64,000 bases of DNA from Achromobacter deleyi (GTDB lineage: Bacteria; Pseudomonadota; Gammaproteobacteria; Burkholderiales; Burkholderiaceae_B): assembly GCF_902859705.1 (NCBI RefSeq), contig NZ_CADIJO010000003.1:124001-188000 (forward strand), in the 5' to 3' direction. Below the pieces are notes generated by a model. That model saw only the letters and a list, made by a program, of their open reading frames with translations. It searched no databases and was not told the origin of the DNA. Below, piece after piece: positions 8,407-17,155 of this stretch (position 1 is the stretch's first letter; the number at the start of each line of letters is the position of its first letter). The position numbers and the translations under genes are program-made.

Positions 8407-11294
8407 CCATGACCTCACGCGCGTTTCAAGCCACCCGCATCGCCTGCGCCGTCGCCGCGTTGGGCGTCTCCCTGTCCGTCCACGCCCAGTACCGCCAGGC
8501 GCGCAGCGTCTGCGTCGATGCGTCGGCCGTCAACACCATGGCCATGGTCGAAGACCGCGACGGCACCCGCAATGCAGACCTGGGCTGCATCCGCGCGCTG
8601 TCCGACAACCGCGCCGCCGTGCTGCTGCCGTCGGCGCTGGAAGAGATCGACCGCGTGCCCACCGATGAATCGCTGCGCCGGCACGCCTGGGGCTTTCTGG
8701 ACGGCAACGGCAAGCTGGCCGTCAATCCGCAATTCGAAGCGGTAGGCGACTTTCACCATGGCCTGGCCGCCGTGCGCTGGAAGGGCAAATGGGGCTACAT
8801 CGACGCCAAGGGCAAGATGGCCGTGCCGCCGCGCTACAGCAGCGCGTCGGACTTCGTCGAAGCGGGGCTGGCCGTGGTGACGCTGGACGGCCAATACCAG
8901 GTGATCGACCGCAGCGGCAAGGCCGTGGGCGATGCGCTCGACGCCAGCGTGCAAAGCGTGCAGCTGGGCGAAGGCAAGCCGGCGCAGGCGGCCATCACGT
9001 ACCGCGAGGAATACCGGTCCAACACCGGCGAACGCCGCTACGCCACCGACGACATCCGCATCCTGTCCAGCTACGGCCCCGACCTGTTCATCGCGGCCGA
9101 CGCGCGCGGGCGCTATGGCCTGCTCGACAGCGACTGGAACTGGCGCGTGAAACCGCAGTACCTCGACATTTCCCGGCGGTCCAAGGACACCCTGGCGCTG
9201 GCCATGGGCGAAGACGAAGTGGCGCTGATCGACACCGCCGGCAACGTCATCGGCCAGGGCAAGGACTATCGCCGCATCATCAAGGTGGGCGAGGCGTTCT
9301 GGAGCGCACAGCTGCCGCGCGGCGGCTATGCGCTGCTCGACGCCGCCGGCCAGCCGCTGGGCACCTTGACCGACGCCGAGGCGCAGTCGACGGTGCTGCA
9401 CGGCGACACGCTGGTCTACACCACGGGCGACACGCTCAAGGCCTACGTGCCGGGCCGCGCCGAACCCGTGACCCTGGGCACGAGCATGACGGCCGCCGAG
9501 AATGAAGGCAACTACGTGCTGTTCCGCGACCCCGCGGGCCGCGTCGCCGGGCTGCTCACGCCCAAGGGCACGTGGCTGCATGGCGACACCGCGCCGCCGT
9601 GGCTGGCGCAAGTCAGCCGACTTGCGTTGCGCCAGGGCAAGCTGTGGCTATCCGGCGACGACGGTGAGCTGTTCAATGCCCTGGATGCCGAGGGCCGCGC
9701 GATACTGCAGCCCGAGGCCCTGGCGGCCGCGCAGGGTTCGCAACTGCGCGACATGCCGCTGGATGTGCCCGGTGGCCCGCTGGGCCTGCTGGGCCAGGGC
9801 TACTGCCAGTGCGGCGACAGCAGCGCCGGCCTGCTGCTGGCCGATGGCAGCGTAGCCACCGACAAGACCTGGACCGCCGTCCTGCCGCTGGATGGCGCAG
9901 AAGACGAATACGCCCCGAAAGACGAGACCGGCGACACGCCCGCCGCCGACCAGCTGCGCTACGCCGCGCAGACCGAAGACGGCATGCAGTTGCTGGATGC
10001 ACGCGGCAAACCGATGGACCTGCCTTTGCAGCAGCACATCGGCGCCTTCCGCCACGGCTACGCGCTGATCTACGCCAAGGGCGAAGCGCGCCTGATCGAT
10101 CGCGCCGGCAAGACCTATGCGCTGCCCGACTATTTCGAAGCCGAGGTCGTGGCGCCCGGCCTGGTGCGCTACCTGAAGACCGCGGCCGAAGGCGATCCCT
10201 GGGGCCTGTACGACTTCATCGCCGGCAAGGAAGTGTCGGCGCCGGCATTCCAGTTCATAGGCGTCTTCCAAAAGGGCCAGGCCGTGGCCGCGCTGGGCGC
10301 GGACAAGGTCGGTGTGATCGACCAGCAAGGCAAGTGGGTCGTGCCGCCCAGCCATCACGGCGCCACGCGCGTCAACGACAAGCTCTGGCTGGTATCGCAG
10401 GCCGGCTGGAAAGGCGAGGACTACCAACGGCCGCAAGCCGTCATCAACACCAGCGGCCGCGCGCTGACCACGTTCCAGTCGGGCATGGACGTCTCGCGCA
10501 CCGACGACGGCGCCTACCTGGCCTACAGCCAGAAGCAGCGCTGGATGATCGCGCCCGATGCGTCCGATGCGCTGGACGTGCAGGACGCCAGCTACACGCC
10601 GATGGGCAACTGGATGTCCATCCGCCGCGCCGATCGCTACGGCTATCTGGACGGCGCCGGCCGCTGGCAGATCGCCCCCGGCCCGGTCGCGGGCACGCCC
10701 TTCCAGGGCAAGCCCGCTCGCGCGCTGCTCAGCGACGACGAAGGCGCACGCATCATCGACGAACACGGCAAGACCGTGGCCACGCTGCCTGCGGGCGAAT
10801 GGAGCTGGCCGACAGGCTCGCCCTGGCTGGTGCGGCGCGACCAGCAGCAGGGCCAGCACATCACCCACTACGCGGACCTGACGGGCAAGACGCGCATGAC
10901 GCTGGCCGGTTTCGGCTCGGGCTTTTCGGAAGGCCGCGCGGTCATGACGCTGCCCAACGGCACCGAGCGCGCCGTCAACGACAAGGCCGTGGCCGATGGC
11001 CCGGTGTTTGAATACCTGGGCTTGCGGCGCGACGGCCTGGCGCTGGCCCGCGTGGGCGGCCTGCTGGGCTATGCCGACGGCCAGGGCAAGCTGGCGATCG
11101 CGCCGGTGTACCAATACGCCACGCCGTTCTCGGGCCAACGCGCCGTGGTGTCCACGCGCGACATGTCGATGATCCTGGATCAGCAAGGCGCGATGGTGGC
11201 GCGGGTCGGCATGGAATGCGGCATCCGCACGCTGTACGGTGCGTACAACCAGCGGCTGTGGCCGCTGTCGATGCCGCAACGCTGCCAGCGGTAG
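8403..11294 (+). CDS. Exported WG-repeat protein (large paralogue 2)
   Basis: 963 residues, starting within the stop codon of paralogue 1 (ATGA overlap; a second ATG six bases on is also possible). Signal peptide: MTSRAFQATR, hydrophobic Ala/Val core, cleavage after V-H-A before Gln. At least six WG repeats are recognisable (WGFLDGNGKLAVNP, WGYIDAKGKMAVPP, YGYLDGAGRWQIAP and others). Like its neighbour it has paired Cys near the N-terminus and two in the last 30 residues, suggesting that the mature ends of both proteins are closed by disulfides. The two proteins are diverged duplicates and may act together in the envelope. Function is unknown; the Ala-rich linker of paralogue 1 is absent. Confidence 0.8.
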   Translation: MTMTSRAFQATRIACAVAALGVSLSVHAQYRQARSVCVDASAVNTMAMVEDRDGTRNADLGCIRALSDNRAAVLLPSALEEIDRVPTDESLRRHAWGFLDGNGKLAVNPQFEAVGDFHHGLAAVRWKGKWGYIDAKGKMAVPPRYSSASDFVEAGLAVVTLDGQYQVIDRSGKAVGDALDASVQSVQLGEGKPAQAAITYREEYRSNTGERRYATDDIRILSSYGPDLFIAADARGRYGLLDSDWNWRVKPQYLDISRRSKDTLALAMGEDEVALIDTAGNVIGQGKDYRRIIKVGEAFWSAQLPRGGYALLDAAGQPLGTLTDAEAQSTVLHGDTLVYTTGDTLKAYVPGRAEPVTLGTSMTAAENEGNYVLFRDPAGRVAGLLTPKGTWLHGDTAPPWLAQVSRLALRQGKLWLSGDDGELFNALDAEGRAILQPEALAAAQGSQLRDMPLDVPGGPLGLLGQGYCQCGDSSAGLLLADGSVATDKTWTAVLPLDGAEDEYAPKDETGDTPAADQLRYAAQTEDGMQLLDARGKPMDLPLQQHIGAFRHGYALIYAKGEARLIDRAGKTYALPDYFEAEVVAPGLVRYLKTAAEGDPWGLYDFIAGKEVSAPAFQFIGVFQKGQAVAALGADKVGVIDQQGKWVVPPSHHGATRVNDKLWLVSQAGWKGEDYQRPQAVINTSGRALTTFQSGMDVSRTDDGAYLAYSQKQRWMIAPDASDALDVQDASYTPMGNWMSIRRADRYGYLDGAGRWQIAPGPVAGTPFQGKPARALLSDDEGARIIDEHGKTVATLPAGEWSWPTGSPWLVRRDQQQGQHITHYADLTGKTRMTLAGFGSGFSEGRAVMTLPNGTERAVNDKAVADGPVFEYLGLRRDGLALARVGGLLGYADGQGKLAIAPVYQYATPFSGQRAVVSTRDMSMILDQQGAMVARVGMECGIRTLYGAYNQRLWPLSMPQRCQR

Positions 11295-11387
11295 CGCGCA
11301 GTCGCAGCGGCGCGGTCACCGGGTGCGCTGCGGCTGCCGGATACATTGCCGTGGCCGGACGTTCCACGCCCGGTCCACAGCGCGCCG

Positions 11388-12248
11388 TTACTGCGTATCC
11401 AGCGCCAGGTAGCGGCGCGTCTGCACGATTTCTTCGCGTTCCTTGAAGCTGGTCAGCCGGTCGGCCAGCGCGCTGCTGTCGCCCGTCTCGCGGATGGCGG
11501 CCAGCGTGGCCTGCATCGCGTGAATGGCTGCGCGCTGCAGGTCAGACGGAATGATCGCCAGGCGATAGCCCATGGCCGCCAGGTCGGGCAGCGGCACCAG
11601 CGGCGTCTTGCCGCCGTAGAACATGTTGATGAGCTTCAGCCCGGGCAGCCGGTCGGCGATGGCGCGGATCTGCTCCAGTGTTTCCGGCGCTTCGACGAAC
11701 ACCATGTCGGCGCCCGCCTTCACGTATTGCTCGGCGCGCGCGATGGCCGCGTCAAAGCCCTCCACCGCGATGGCGTCAGTGCGCGCGATCACCAGAGTGT
11801 CGGCGTCGGCCAGCGTCTGCCGCGCGATATGCACCTTGCGGCACATTTCCTCGGCATCCACCAGGCTCTTGTCGTCCAGGTGGCCGCAGCGCTTGGGAAA
11901 CGACTGGTCTTCGATATGAAAGGCGGCCACACCGGCGCGCTCCATGATGCGCACGGTGCGCTCGACGTTGGCCGAACCGCCGAATCCCGTGTCCGCGTCG
12001 GCCACCACCGGCAGGCCGCTGGCGTCGACGATCTTTTCCACACGGTCCATCACCTCGGTGAAGCTGAGCAGCCCGATGTCCGGGTAGCCGGCCGCGCGGG
12101 CAATGGCGCCGCCGCTGGCGTACACCGCGTTGAAGCCGGCGGCCGCCACCAGGCGGGCCGACATGCCGTCGTAGGCGCCGGGGGCCACGACGATGTCCTG
12201 GGCCAGATGCTGGCGCAGCCGCGCGCCGGGGGTCAGAGAGGGAGCCAT
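11388..12248 (-). CDS. Isocitrate lyase / PEP mutase superfamily enzyme
   Basis: 286-residue TIM-barrel enzyme. Metal-ligand acidic residues appear in VVADADTGFGG (about 82-91), and the family's catalytic loop is intact as PKRCGH (118-123), with the reactive Cys at 121. This loop type is shared by methylisocitrate lyase, 2,3-dimethylmalate lyase and oxaloacetate decarboxylase-like members, which cleave a C-C bond next to a carboxylate; no residue fixes the substrate. The start at MAPSLT is chosen because AAGGA lies six bases upstream; ATGCAC two codons earlier is too close to it. It is transcribed divergently from a LysR regulator, which probably controls it. Confidence 0.83.
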   Translation of the reverse strand: MAPSLTPGARLRQHLAQDIVVAPGAYDGMSARLVAAAGFNAVYASGGAIARAAGYPDIGLLSFTEVMDRVEKIVDASGLPVVADADTGFGGSANVERTVRIMERAGVAAFHIEDQSFPKRCGHLDDKSLVDAEEMCRKVHIARQTLADADTLVIARTDAIAVEGFDAAIARAEQYVKAGADMVFVEAPETLEQIRAIADRLPGLKLINMFYGGKTPLVPLPDLAAMGYRLAIIPSDLQRAAIHAMQATLAAIRETGDSSALADRLTSFKEREEIVQTRRYLALDTQ

Positions 12249-12289
12249 GTGCATTCCTTGAAAACGAAAGATCGATGCCTGCATGATCG

Positions 12290-12352
12290 TTCCGCTGCAA
12301 TAGAATGTCCAATATATGGAAAATTGATAATCAGTACTTTTCAGGTATCAAT
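12290..12352. promoter_or_regulatory. AT-rich divergent promoter/operator region (LysR)
   Basis: About 60 bases of markedly AT-rich DNA between the lyase and the LysR gene, including AATATATGGAAAATTGATAA. Divergent LysR genes normally bind such an intergenic region to regulate both directions. No perfect T-N11-A dyad was singled out. Confidence 0.4.
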
Positions 12353-13231
12353 ATGGAACTGCGCCACCTGCGCTACTTCGTGGCCACGGCCGAGGCCCAG
12401 CACTTCACCCGCGCCGCCGAACAGCTGGGCATGGCGCAGCCGCCGTTGTCGCAGCAGATCCGGCAACTGGAAGAAGAAGTCGGCACCCCGCTGTTCGACC
12501 GCCGCGGGCGCGGCGTCAGCCTGAACGACGCCGGCCGCGCCTTCCTGGTGTGCGCCGAAGACATCCTGCAACGCGCACAAGCCGCCGTGCAGACGGCCCG
12601 GCGCGCCGCACGCGGCGAGGTCGGCGAACTGGCGCTGGGCTTTACCGAGTCGGCCTCGTTTCATCCGGTCGTGACCGAGCTGATCCGCCTGTATCGGCAG
12701 CAATATCCCGACGTGGAAATGACGCTGTCGCAGGACGACAGCGAAACGCTGGTCACGCAATTGCGCGACGGCAAGATCGACGCGGCATTCGTACGGCCGC
12801 CTTTCGCGATGGACGGCGGGCTGCGCTTTCTGCAACTGACCGAAGAGCCGTTGATGGTGGCCTTGCCGCTGGGCCACGCGCTGGCGCGACGCAAGCGGCT
12901 GGCGCCGGCCGACCTGGCGCAGGAACGCTTCATTCAGTATTCGCGCAAATCCGGCTACGGGCTCAGCGCCGACATCATGGCGGCCTGCCGCCAGCACGGT
13001 CTGAATCCGCTGCCAGGGCAGCGCGCGCCGCAGCTGTCATCGGCGGTGAACCTGGTGGCTGCGGGCATGGGCGTCGCCATCGTGCCCGCGTCGCTGCGCC
13101 ACCTGCGGCCGGACGGCGTGGTGTTCCGCCCGTTCGCGCTGGATTGGCCGCGCGCCGTGCTGGGGCTGGCGGTGCGTGAAGACACGCCAGGCGGGCGCGT
13201 GGCCAATCTGCTGGCGCTGGCGCAGGGATAG
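12353..13231 (+). CDS. LysR-family transcriptional regulator
   Basis: 292 residues. N-terminal winged helix-turn-helix, residues about 1-60: MELRHLRYFVATAEAQHFTR, then AAEQLGMAQPPLSQQIRQLE, the canonical LysR recognition helix. The effector domain (about 90-290) has the expected LALGF, FIQYSRKSGYG and GMGVAIVP elements. A longer frame upstream has no support; MELRH is the usual LysR beginning. Divergent from the isocitrate-lyase-superfamily gene, so it most likely senses that enzyme's substrate or product. The 3' end is followed by 65 bases without a gene before the convergent siderophore-interacting gene. Confidence 0.88.
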   Translation: MELRHLRYFVATAEAQHFTRAAEQLGMAQPPLSQQIRQLEEEVGTPLFDRRGRGVSLNDAGRAFLVCAEDILQRAQAAVQTARRAARGEVGELALGFTESASFHPVVTELIRLYRQQYPDVEMTLSQDDSETLVTQLRDGKIDAAFVRPPFAMDGGLRFLQLTEEPLMVALPLGHALARRKRLAPADLAQERFIQYSRKSGYGLSADIMAACRQHGLNPLPGQRAPQLSSAVNLVAAGMGVAIVPASLRHLRPDGVVFRPFALDWPRAVLGLAVREDTPGGRVANLLALAQG

Positions 13232-13296
13232 ACGCCCGCACGCGGCCGACATGCGCCGCGGTGGCACGACAGCCCGGGGCCGATGGGCGAGTTGCG

Positions 13297-14112
13297 TCAG
13301 TCTTCGTGCGACTCGTGCACGGCCACCGCGCCGCGCTTCCAATAACTGGCGGCGCGAATGCGGCTCTTGTCGATGCCGTGCTGCGCCACCATGATTTCGC
13401 GCACCGCCTTGGCCGCCGCGGATTCCGCCGCGATCCAGGTATAGCCCTCGCCCGGCGGCAACGTCAGTTCGCGCGCGGCCTCCAGCAACAACGTGCTGTA
13501 GCCGGCGGCCGTGCCGTTGCGATGCAACCAGCGCACATTGGCCTGCGCACGCGTGGCCAGCGAGATTTCATTGTCGGCGCCGGGCACCTCGATCAGCACC
13601 AGCGCCTGCGCGGTGGCGGGCAGTTCCTCCAGGCGGCGCGCGATGGCCGGCAGCGCGGTCTCGTCGCCGATCAGCACATGCCAGTCAAAGCCCGTGGGCA
13701 CGACGAACGAACCCCGCGGGCCGCCGATGCCCAGCCGCTGGCCCGCCTCGGCCTGCTCGGCCCAGGTGGACGCAGGCCCATCGCCATGCAGCACGAAGTC
13801 GATATCCAGTTCCTGGCGGGCCGTATCGAAGCGGCGCGGCGTGTAGTCGCGCGCGGCCGGACGCGGCACGCCTTCGGGGAACTTGATGCCGTCGGGACCG
13901 ACTTCGGGCAGGGCCGGCGGCTGGGATGGATCGGCGGGGAAAAACAGTTTCACGTGGTCGTCGAAAGACGCCGAGACGAAGTCGTGCAGGTCTTCGCCGG
14001 TAAAGGTGACGCGGGCCAGCAGGCCCGCGATGCGCTCGACGCGCGCCACGGTCAGGATGCGCATCTTCAGCGAATGGCGCACGCGTTCGACAGTCAGGTC
14101 GCTACGGGTCAT
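13297..14112 (-). CDS. nfeF: Siderophore-interacting / NfeF(YqjH)-like ferric reductase
   Basis: 271-residue cytoplasmic FAD protein of the siderophore-interacting family. The FAD-binding motif R-D-Y-T-P-R is at residues 88-93, and the C-terminal half has the SIP NAD(P)H-domain elements VLIGDETALPAI, GYTWIAAES and the terminal YWKRG. It would use NAD(P)H to reduce ferric siderophores and release Fe(II). The start is the ATG preceding TRSDLTVERV; the longer frame runs into the PadR gene. The neighbouring gene, 25 bases upstream on the same strand, is a His-rich PadR regulator. This is the same pairing as E. coli yqjH/yqjI (nfeF/nfeR), although here the two genes are co-directional. Confidence 0.82.
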   Translation of the reverse strand: MTRSDLTVERVRHSLKMRILTVARVERIAGLLARVTFTGEDLHDFVSASFDDHVKLFFPADPSQPPALPEVGPDGIKFPEGVPRPAARDYTPRRFDTARQELDIDFVLHGDGPASTWAEQAEAGQRLGIGGPRGSFVVPTGFDWHVLIGDETALPAIARRLEELPATAQALVLIEVPGADNEISLATRAQANVRWLHRNGTAAGYSTLLLEAARELTLPPGEGYTWIAAESAAAKAVREIMVAQHGIDKSRIRAASYWKRGAVAVHESHED

Positions 14113-14137
14113 GGGTACTCCAATGGGGTGAACGGAA

Positions 14138-15016
14138 TCAGGCACAGTCCTTCTTGCCGGTGATTTCCTCGGTGGCGCGGCGCAGAATCGCGGCAATGCG
14201 GCGCTGTTCGGCCGGCGAGGCCTCGGTGCGTTCCAGCAGCGCATGGCGGATCGCCTGGCGGGCGTGCACGAATTCGTCGATCCAGCCGGTGGCGTTCTCG
14301 TCGTCCGCGGGCGCCGCGCGCGATTCGCCGCTCCAGGCCTGGCGCATCCAGTCCATCTTGCGCGCCACGTGCTTGAGCTTGTTGAACATCACCGACAGGC
14401 GCTCGCGGTTGGCCTCCAGGTGCGCGCGACCCGGCTCGGCCAGGTGGTAGCGCTTTTTGGTGCCTTCCTGTTCGACCGTGGCGTAGCCCAGCTCTTCCAG
14501 GTAGGTCAGCGCGGGGTAGACCATGCCGGGGCTGGGCGTGTAGAAGCCATTGGACAGTGCGCCCAGCGCCTTGATCAGCTCGTAGCCATGGCTGGGGTTC
14601 TGTTCCAGAAGGCCGAGCAGCATCAGTTGCAGGTCATCGGCAGACACCTTGCGGCTACGGCCCCAGCCGCGGCCATCGCCGCCGAAGCTGTCGTCGGCAT
14701 CGCCGCCACGGCCGCCCCAGGGGCCGCCGAACCAACCGCCGCCGCCCCCGGCATGGCGACGATGACGGCCACGGCCGCCTTCGCAGAAATTGCCGTCAGG
14801 CATGTCCTGGGCGTGGCGGGAGCCAGGCTGTTCGTATGGGCTGCCGAGGTAATCGTGATGCCGGCCATGGCCAGCGTACGGGTTCCCGGCGTATTCGTGA
14901 TGGTGACTGCCGCGTTCGTGGTGGTGGCGGCCGCCGTGGCCGCCGCGGCCGTGGCCGTCGCGGGATTCATGGCGAAGACCGCGCGAAAACGCGGCCAGGA
15001 AGTGGAAGTGGCGCAT
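14138..15016 (-). CDS. nfeR: PadR-family regulator with His-rich metal-binding extension (NfeR/YqjI-like)
   Basis: 292 residues in two parts. Residues about 1-110 are an extremely His/Gly-rich tail (HGRGGHGGRHHHERGSHHHE is part of it), with a GGGGGWFGGPWGG stretch. Residues about 122-290 form a PadR winged helix-turn-helix: MLLGLLEQNPSHGYELIKAL, the YTPSPGMVYPALTYLEELGY recognition segment and a long C-terminal dimerisation helix. E. coli NfeR/YqjI has the same build; its tail binds Ni/Fe and it represses the ferric reductase gene and itself. The context here, with the reductase immediately downstream, supports the same job. The start is the ATG of MRHFHFLAAF, 46 bases from a 16-base palindrome. 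Confidence 0.83.
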   Translation of the reverse strand: MRHFHFLAAFSRGLRHESRDGHGRGGHGGRHHHERGSHHHEYAGNPYAGHGRHHDYLGSPYEQPGSRHAQDMPDGNFCEGGRGRHRRHAGGGGGWFGGPWGGRGGDADDSFGGDGRGWGRSRKVSADDLQLMLLGLLEQNPSHGYELIKALGALSNGFYTPSPGMVYPALTYLEELGYATVEQEGTKKRYHLAEPGRAHLEANRERLSVMFNKLKHVARKMDWMRQAWSGESRAAPADDENATGWIDEFVHARQAIRHALLERTEASPAEQRRIAAILRRATEEITGKKDCA

Positions 15017-15061
15017 GGCATGGCCTCGCTGGTTATCTGGGATATGACTTACGATGCATCT

Positions 15062-15077
15062 TAAGATATATATCTTA
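15062..15077. promoter_or_regulatory. 16-bp palindromic operator, probable PadR/NfeR site
   Basis: TAAGATATATATCTTA is a perfect 16-base palindrome, 46 bases upstream of the PadR start and flanked by further partial copies (ACGATGCATC, CTTACGATAC). PadR regulators bind AT-rich dyads in their own promoters, so autorepression of the two-gene operon is the simplest reading. Confidence 0.6.
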
Positions 15078-15125
15078 CGATACACAGCCCGACTTCCCGG
15101 CGTCAAGCGCCTTTTTCAAATCTCG

Positions 15126-16022
15126 CTAGCCGCGCCCCTTGTCCAACACCCCGGCCGCGATACCCGCCACGATCAGCGCCATCCCCACGACCAGCGGCGT
15201 GCTCAGCGGCTCGTGCAGGATGGCCGCCGAACACAGCAGCCCCACCACCGGCACGCCCAGCAAGCCGATGGACGTGACGCCGGCGGGCAGCGAGCGGTTC
15301 ACATTCACCGCCGCCCAGTACGCCACGGCAATGCCGAACACGCCGCCGTAGCCCAGCAGCCAGCCCAGGTCCGGGCTCCAGACCACGCGCGGCCTGCCCT
15401 CGGCCGCCCACGCCACCGCCACCAGCACCACGGACGCCAGCAGCGCCTGCCAGAACGCCAGTTCAAACGGTGGCGTGACCCAGCGATGCGCCCGCACGTA
15501 GACGATGTTGGCGGCCCAACACAACGCGGCCAGCAGCACCAGGCCGTTGCCGAACACGGCGTCGGCGTTGTGCCAGTCAAATGCCAGGGGATTGAAGATG
15601 ACCACCAGTCCGGCCAGGCCCAGCGCCAGGCCCGCCCGGCGGCCACGGCCGATGGGTTCGTCCAGGAACAGCCGCGCGGCGGGAATGACCCAGAGCGGCG
15701 TGGTGTAAGCCAGCACCACCGATCGGCCTGCGGGCACGTATTGCAGCCCCAGGCTGACCAGCGCGGCAAAGGCGCCCATGTGCAGCAGGCCCACGCTGAG
15801 AATCACGGGAATGTCAGCCTTGACCGGCCACACCACCCGCCGCAACGCCAGGCCCAGTACCAGCAACGCGGCGGTGCCGACCACGCTGCGCGCCGCCACC
15901 GCCCAGATCGGCGTCATGTATTGCAGCAGCAGCTTGCTGACGACCCAGGTGAATCCCCAGGCCAGCACCACGATGGCGAGCAGGGTCAGGGCTTGGCGGC
16001 GAGACAGGTTTTCGGTAGGCAT
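15126..16022 (-). CDS. EamA/DMT-family transporter
   Basis: 298-residue inner-membrane protein with ten hydrophobic segments arranged as two five-helix EamA repeats. Typical elements are VLAWGFTWVVSKLLL in helix 1, a PIWAVAARS turn, LGLQYVPAGRSVVLAYTTPL at the end of repeat 1, and SIGLLGVPVVGLLCSAAILHEPLS in repeat 2. EamA proteins are drug/metabolite exporters, often of amino acids; the substrate cannot be inferred. It lies upstream of the PadR gene on the same strand but is separated from it by 109 bases containing the palindrome, so it is a separate unit. Confidence 0.87.
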   Translation of the reverse strand: MPTENLSRRQALTLLAIVVLAWGFTWVVSKLLLQYMTPIWAVAARSVVGTAALLVLGLALRRVVWPVKADIPVILSVGLLHMGAFAALVSLGLQYVPAGRSVVLAYTTPLWVIPAARLFLDEPIGRGRRAGLALGLAGLVVIFNPLAFDWHNADAVFGNGLVLLAALCWAANIVYVRAHRWVTPPFELAFWQALLASVVLVAVAWAAEGRPRVVWSPDLGWLLGYGGVFGIAVAYWAAVNVNRSLPAGVTSIGLLGVPVVGLLCSAAILHEPLSTPLVVGMALIVAGIAAGVLDKGRG

Positions 16023-16073
16023 GGCGCCGACTATAGGAGTGCGCCGCGCCCCCGCCGTAGACCCACGCGGCGC

Positions 16074-17060
16074 TTATTCTCTGGAGCCACGCGGCTGCCG
16101 CGCAGGCTTGCGCGACAGCCACTGCGCAAAGGCGCGGGCCTGCGGTTCGTCCGGCGCGGGCGCATACACCACCAGCCGCAGATGGCGGCTTTCGTCCACC
16201 GACAATGTCGAGTGTTCGAACGCCACGTCGCCCAGCGGATCGATGTGCAGGCTGCGCACGCCCATGCAGTTGCCATGCACGTCGTGCTCGCGCCACCACG
16301 TCTTGAAGTCCGGCGACACGCGTTCCAGCTCATCCACCAGTTCGGCGATGTCGGGCACGCCCGCGGCCGACGCGAAGTCACGCCGAAACGTGGACAACAT
16401 GGCGGGCGCCTGCGCCGGCCAGTCGACGAACAGCTGCCGCATCGCAGGGTCGGTGAACAGCATCCACAGCAGATTGCGTCGCCCCGGCGCTTGCGCACCG
16501 AAACCGAACACGCGCTCGGCCGCGGCGTTCCACACCACCACGTCCCAACGCAGGTTCAGGATGTAAGCGGGGCGCGTGGGCAGATCGTCCATCAGCCGGC
16601 GCACCTGCGGCGGCACGGTGCACCAGGTACGCCCGGGTTCGGCCGGCGGCCGTTGATGCGCCAGGAGGTACAGGTGGCGGCGCTCGGCCGCGTCCAGCTT
16701 CAGGACCCGCGCCAGATTTTCCAGGAACGTCGCCGACACGCTGATGTTGCGGCCTTGCTCGAACCAGGTGTACCAGGCCAGGCCTACGCCGGCCAGGGCC
16801 GCCACTTCTTCGCGCCGCAAACCCGGCGTGCGGCGGCGGCCTCCTGCGGGCAGGCCCAGCGCGGCCGGACTCAGCCGTTCGCGACGCAGGCGCAGGAATT
16901 CGGCCAGGTCGGTGCGTGTGCGATCCAGGCGTGCAGCGGATGGAGACGTCGAAGCGAAAACGGCATCGACAGCGCCAGCCGATGCCGCAATGGGCGTCAC
17001 GTCAGACGCCACCTCAGGCGTCGCATCACTCACGGTATCGGACTTGCGGGAACGGGGCAT
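16074..17060 (-). CDS. XRE-family regulator with MmyB-like ligand domain
   Basis: 328 residues. After a low-complexity Ala/Thr/Ser-rich N-terminal tail (about 1-40), an XRE helix-turn-helix (about 45-110) has RTDLAEFLRLRRERLSPAAL, the G-L-R-R-E-E-V-A-A-L-A-G-V motif and YTWFEQGRN. Residues about 120-320 match the MmyB-like ligand-binding domain, with WDVVVWNAAAERVFGF and the HPLGD-like element LHIDPLGD. Members of this group repress adjacent transporter or oxidoreductase genes. The divergent neighbour, 95 bases away, is a 14-helix MFS pump, the likely target. GAAGG precedes the ATG. Confidence 0.83.
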   Translation of the reverse strand: MPRSRKSDTVSDATPEVASDVTPIAASAGAVDAVFASTSPSAARLDRTRTDLAEFLRLRRERLSPAALGLPAGGRRRTPGLRREEVAALAGVGLAWYTWFEQGRNISVSATFLENLARVLKLDAAERRHLYLLAHQRPPAEPGRTWCTVPPQVRRLMDDLPTRPAYILNLRWDVVVWNAAAERVFGFGAQAPGRRNLLWMLFTDPAMRQLFVDWPAQAPAMLSTFRRDFASAAGVPDIAELVDELERVSPDFKTWWREHDVHGNCMGVRSLHIDPLGDVAFEHSTLSVDESRHLRLVVYAPAPDEPQARAFAQWLSRKPARQPRGSRE

Positions 17061-17155
17061 CGGCTATTGCCTTCAGTAATAGCATAAACAGCTAAATTGT
17101 ATAAGGCTGCGGGACTCTCCAGAATAGCGCCAATCGTCTTTCTACCGGCCAATCC

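Noticed and set aside
5368-8418. 1016-residue open frame on the minus strand opposite the first WG-repeat gene
   Set aside because: Mirror frame produced by strong codon bias at high GC; the plus-strand frame has a signal peptide and recognisable repeats, the minus one has no family resemblance.
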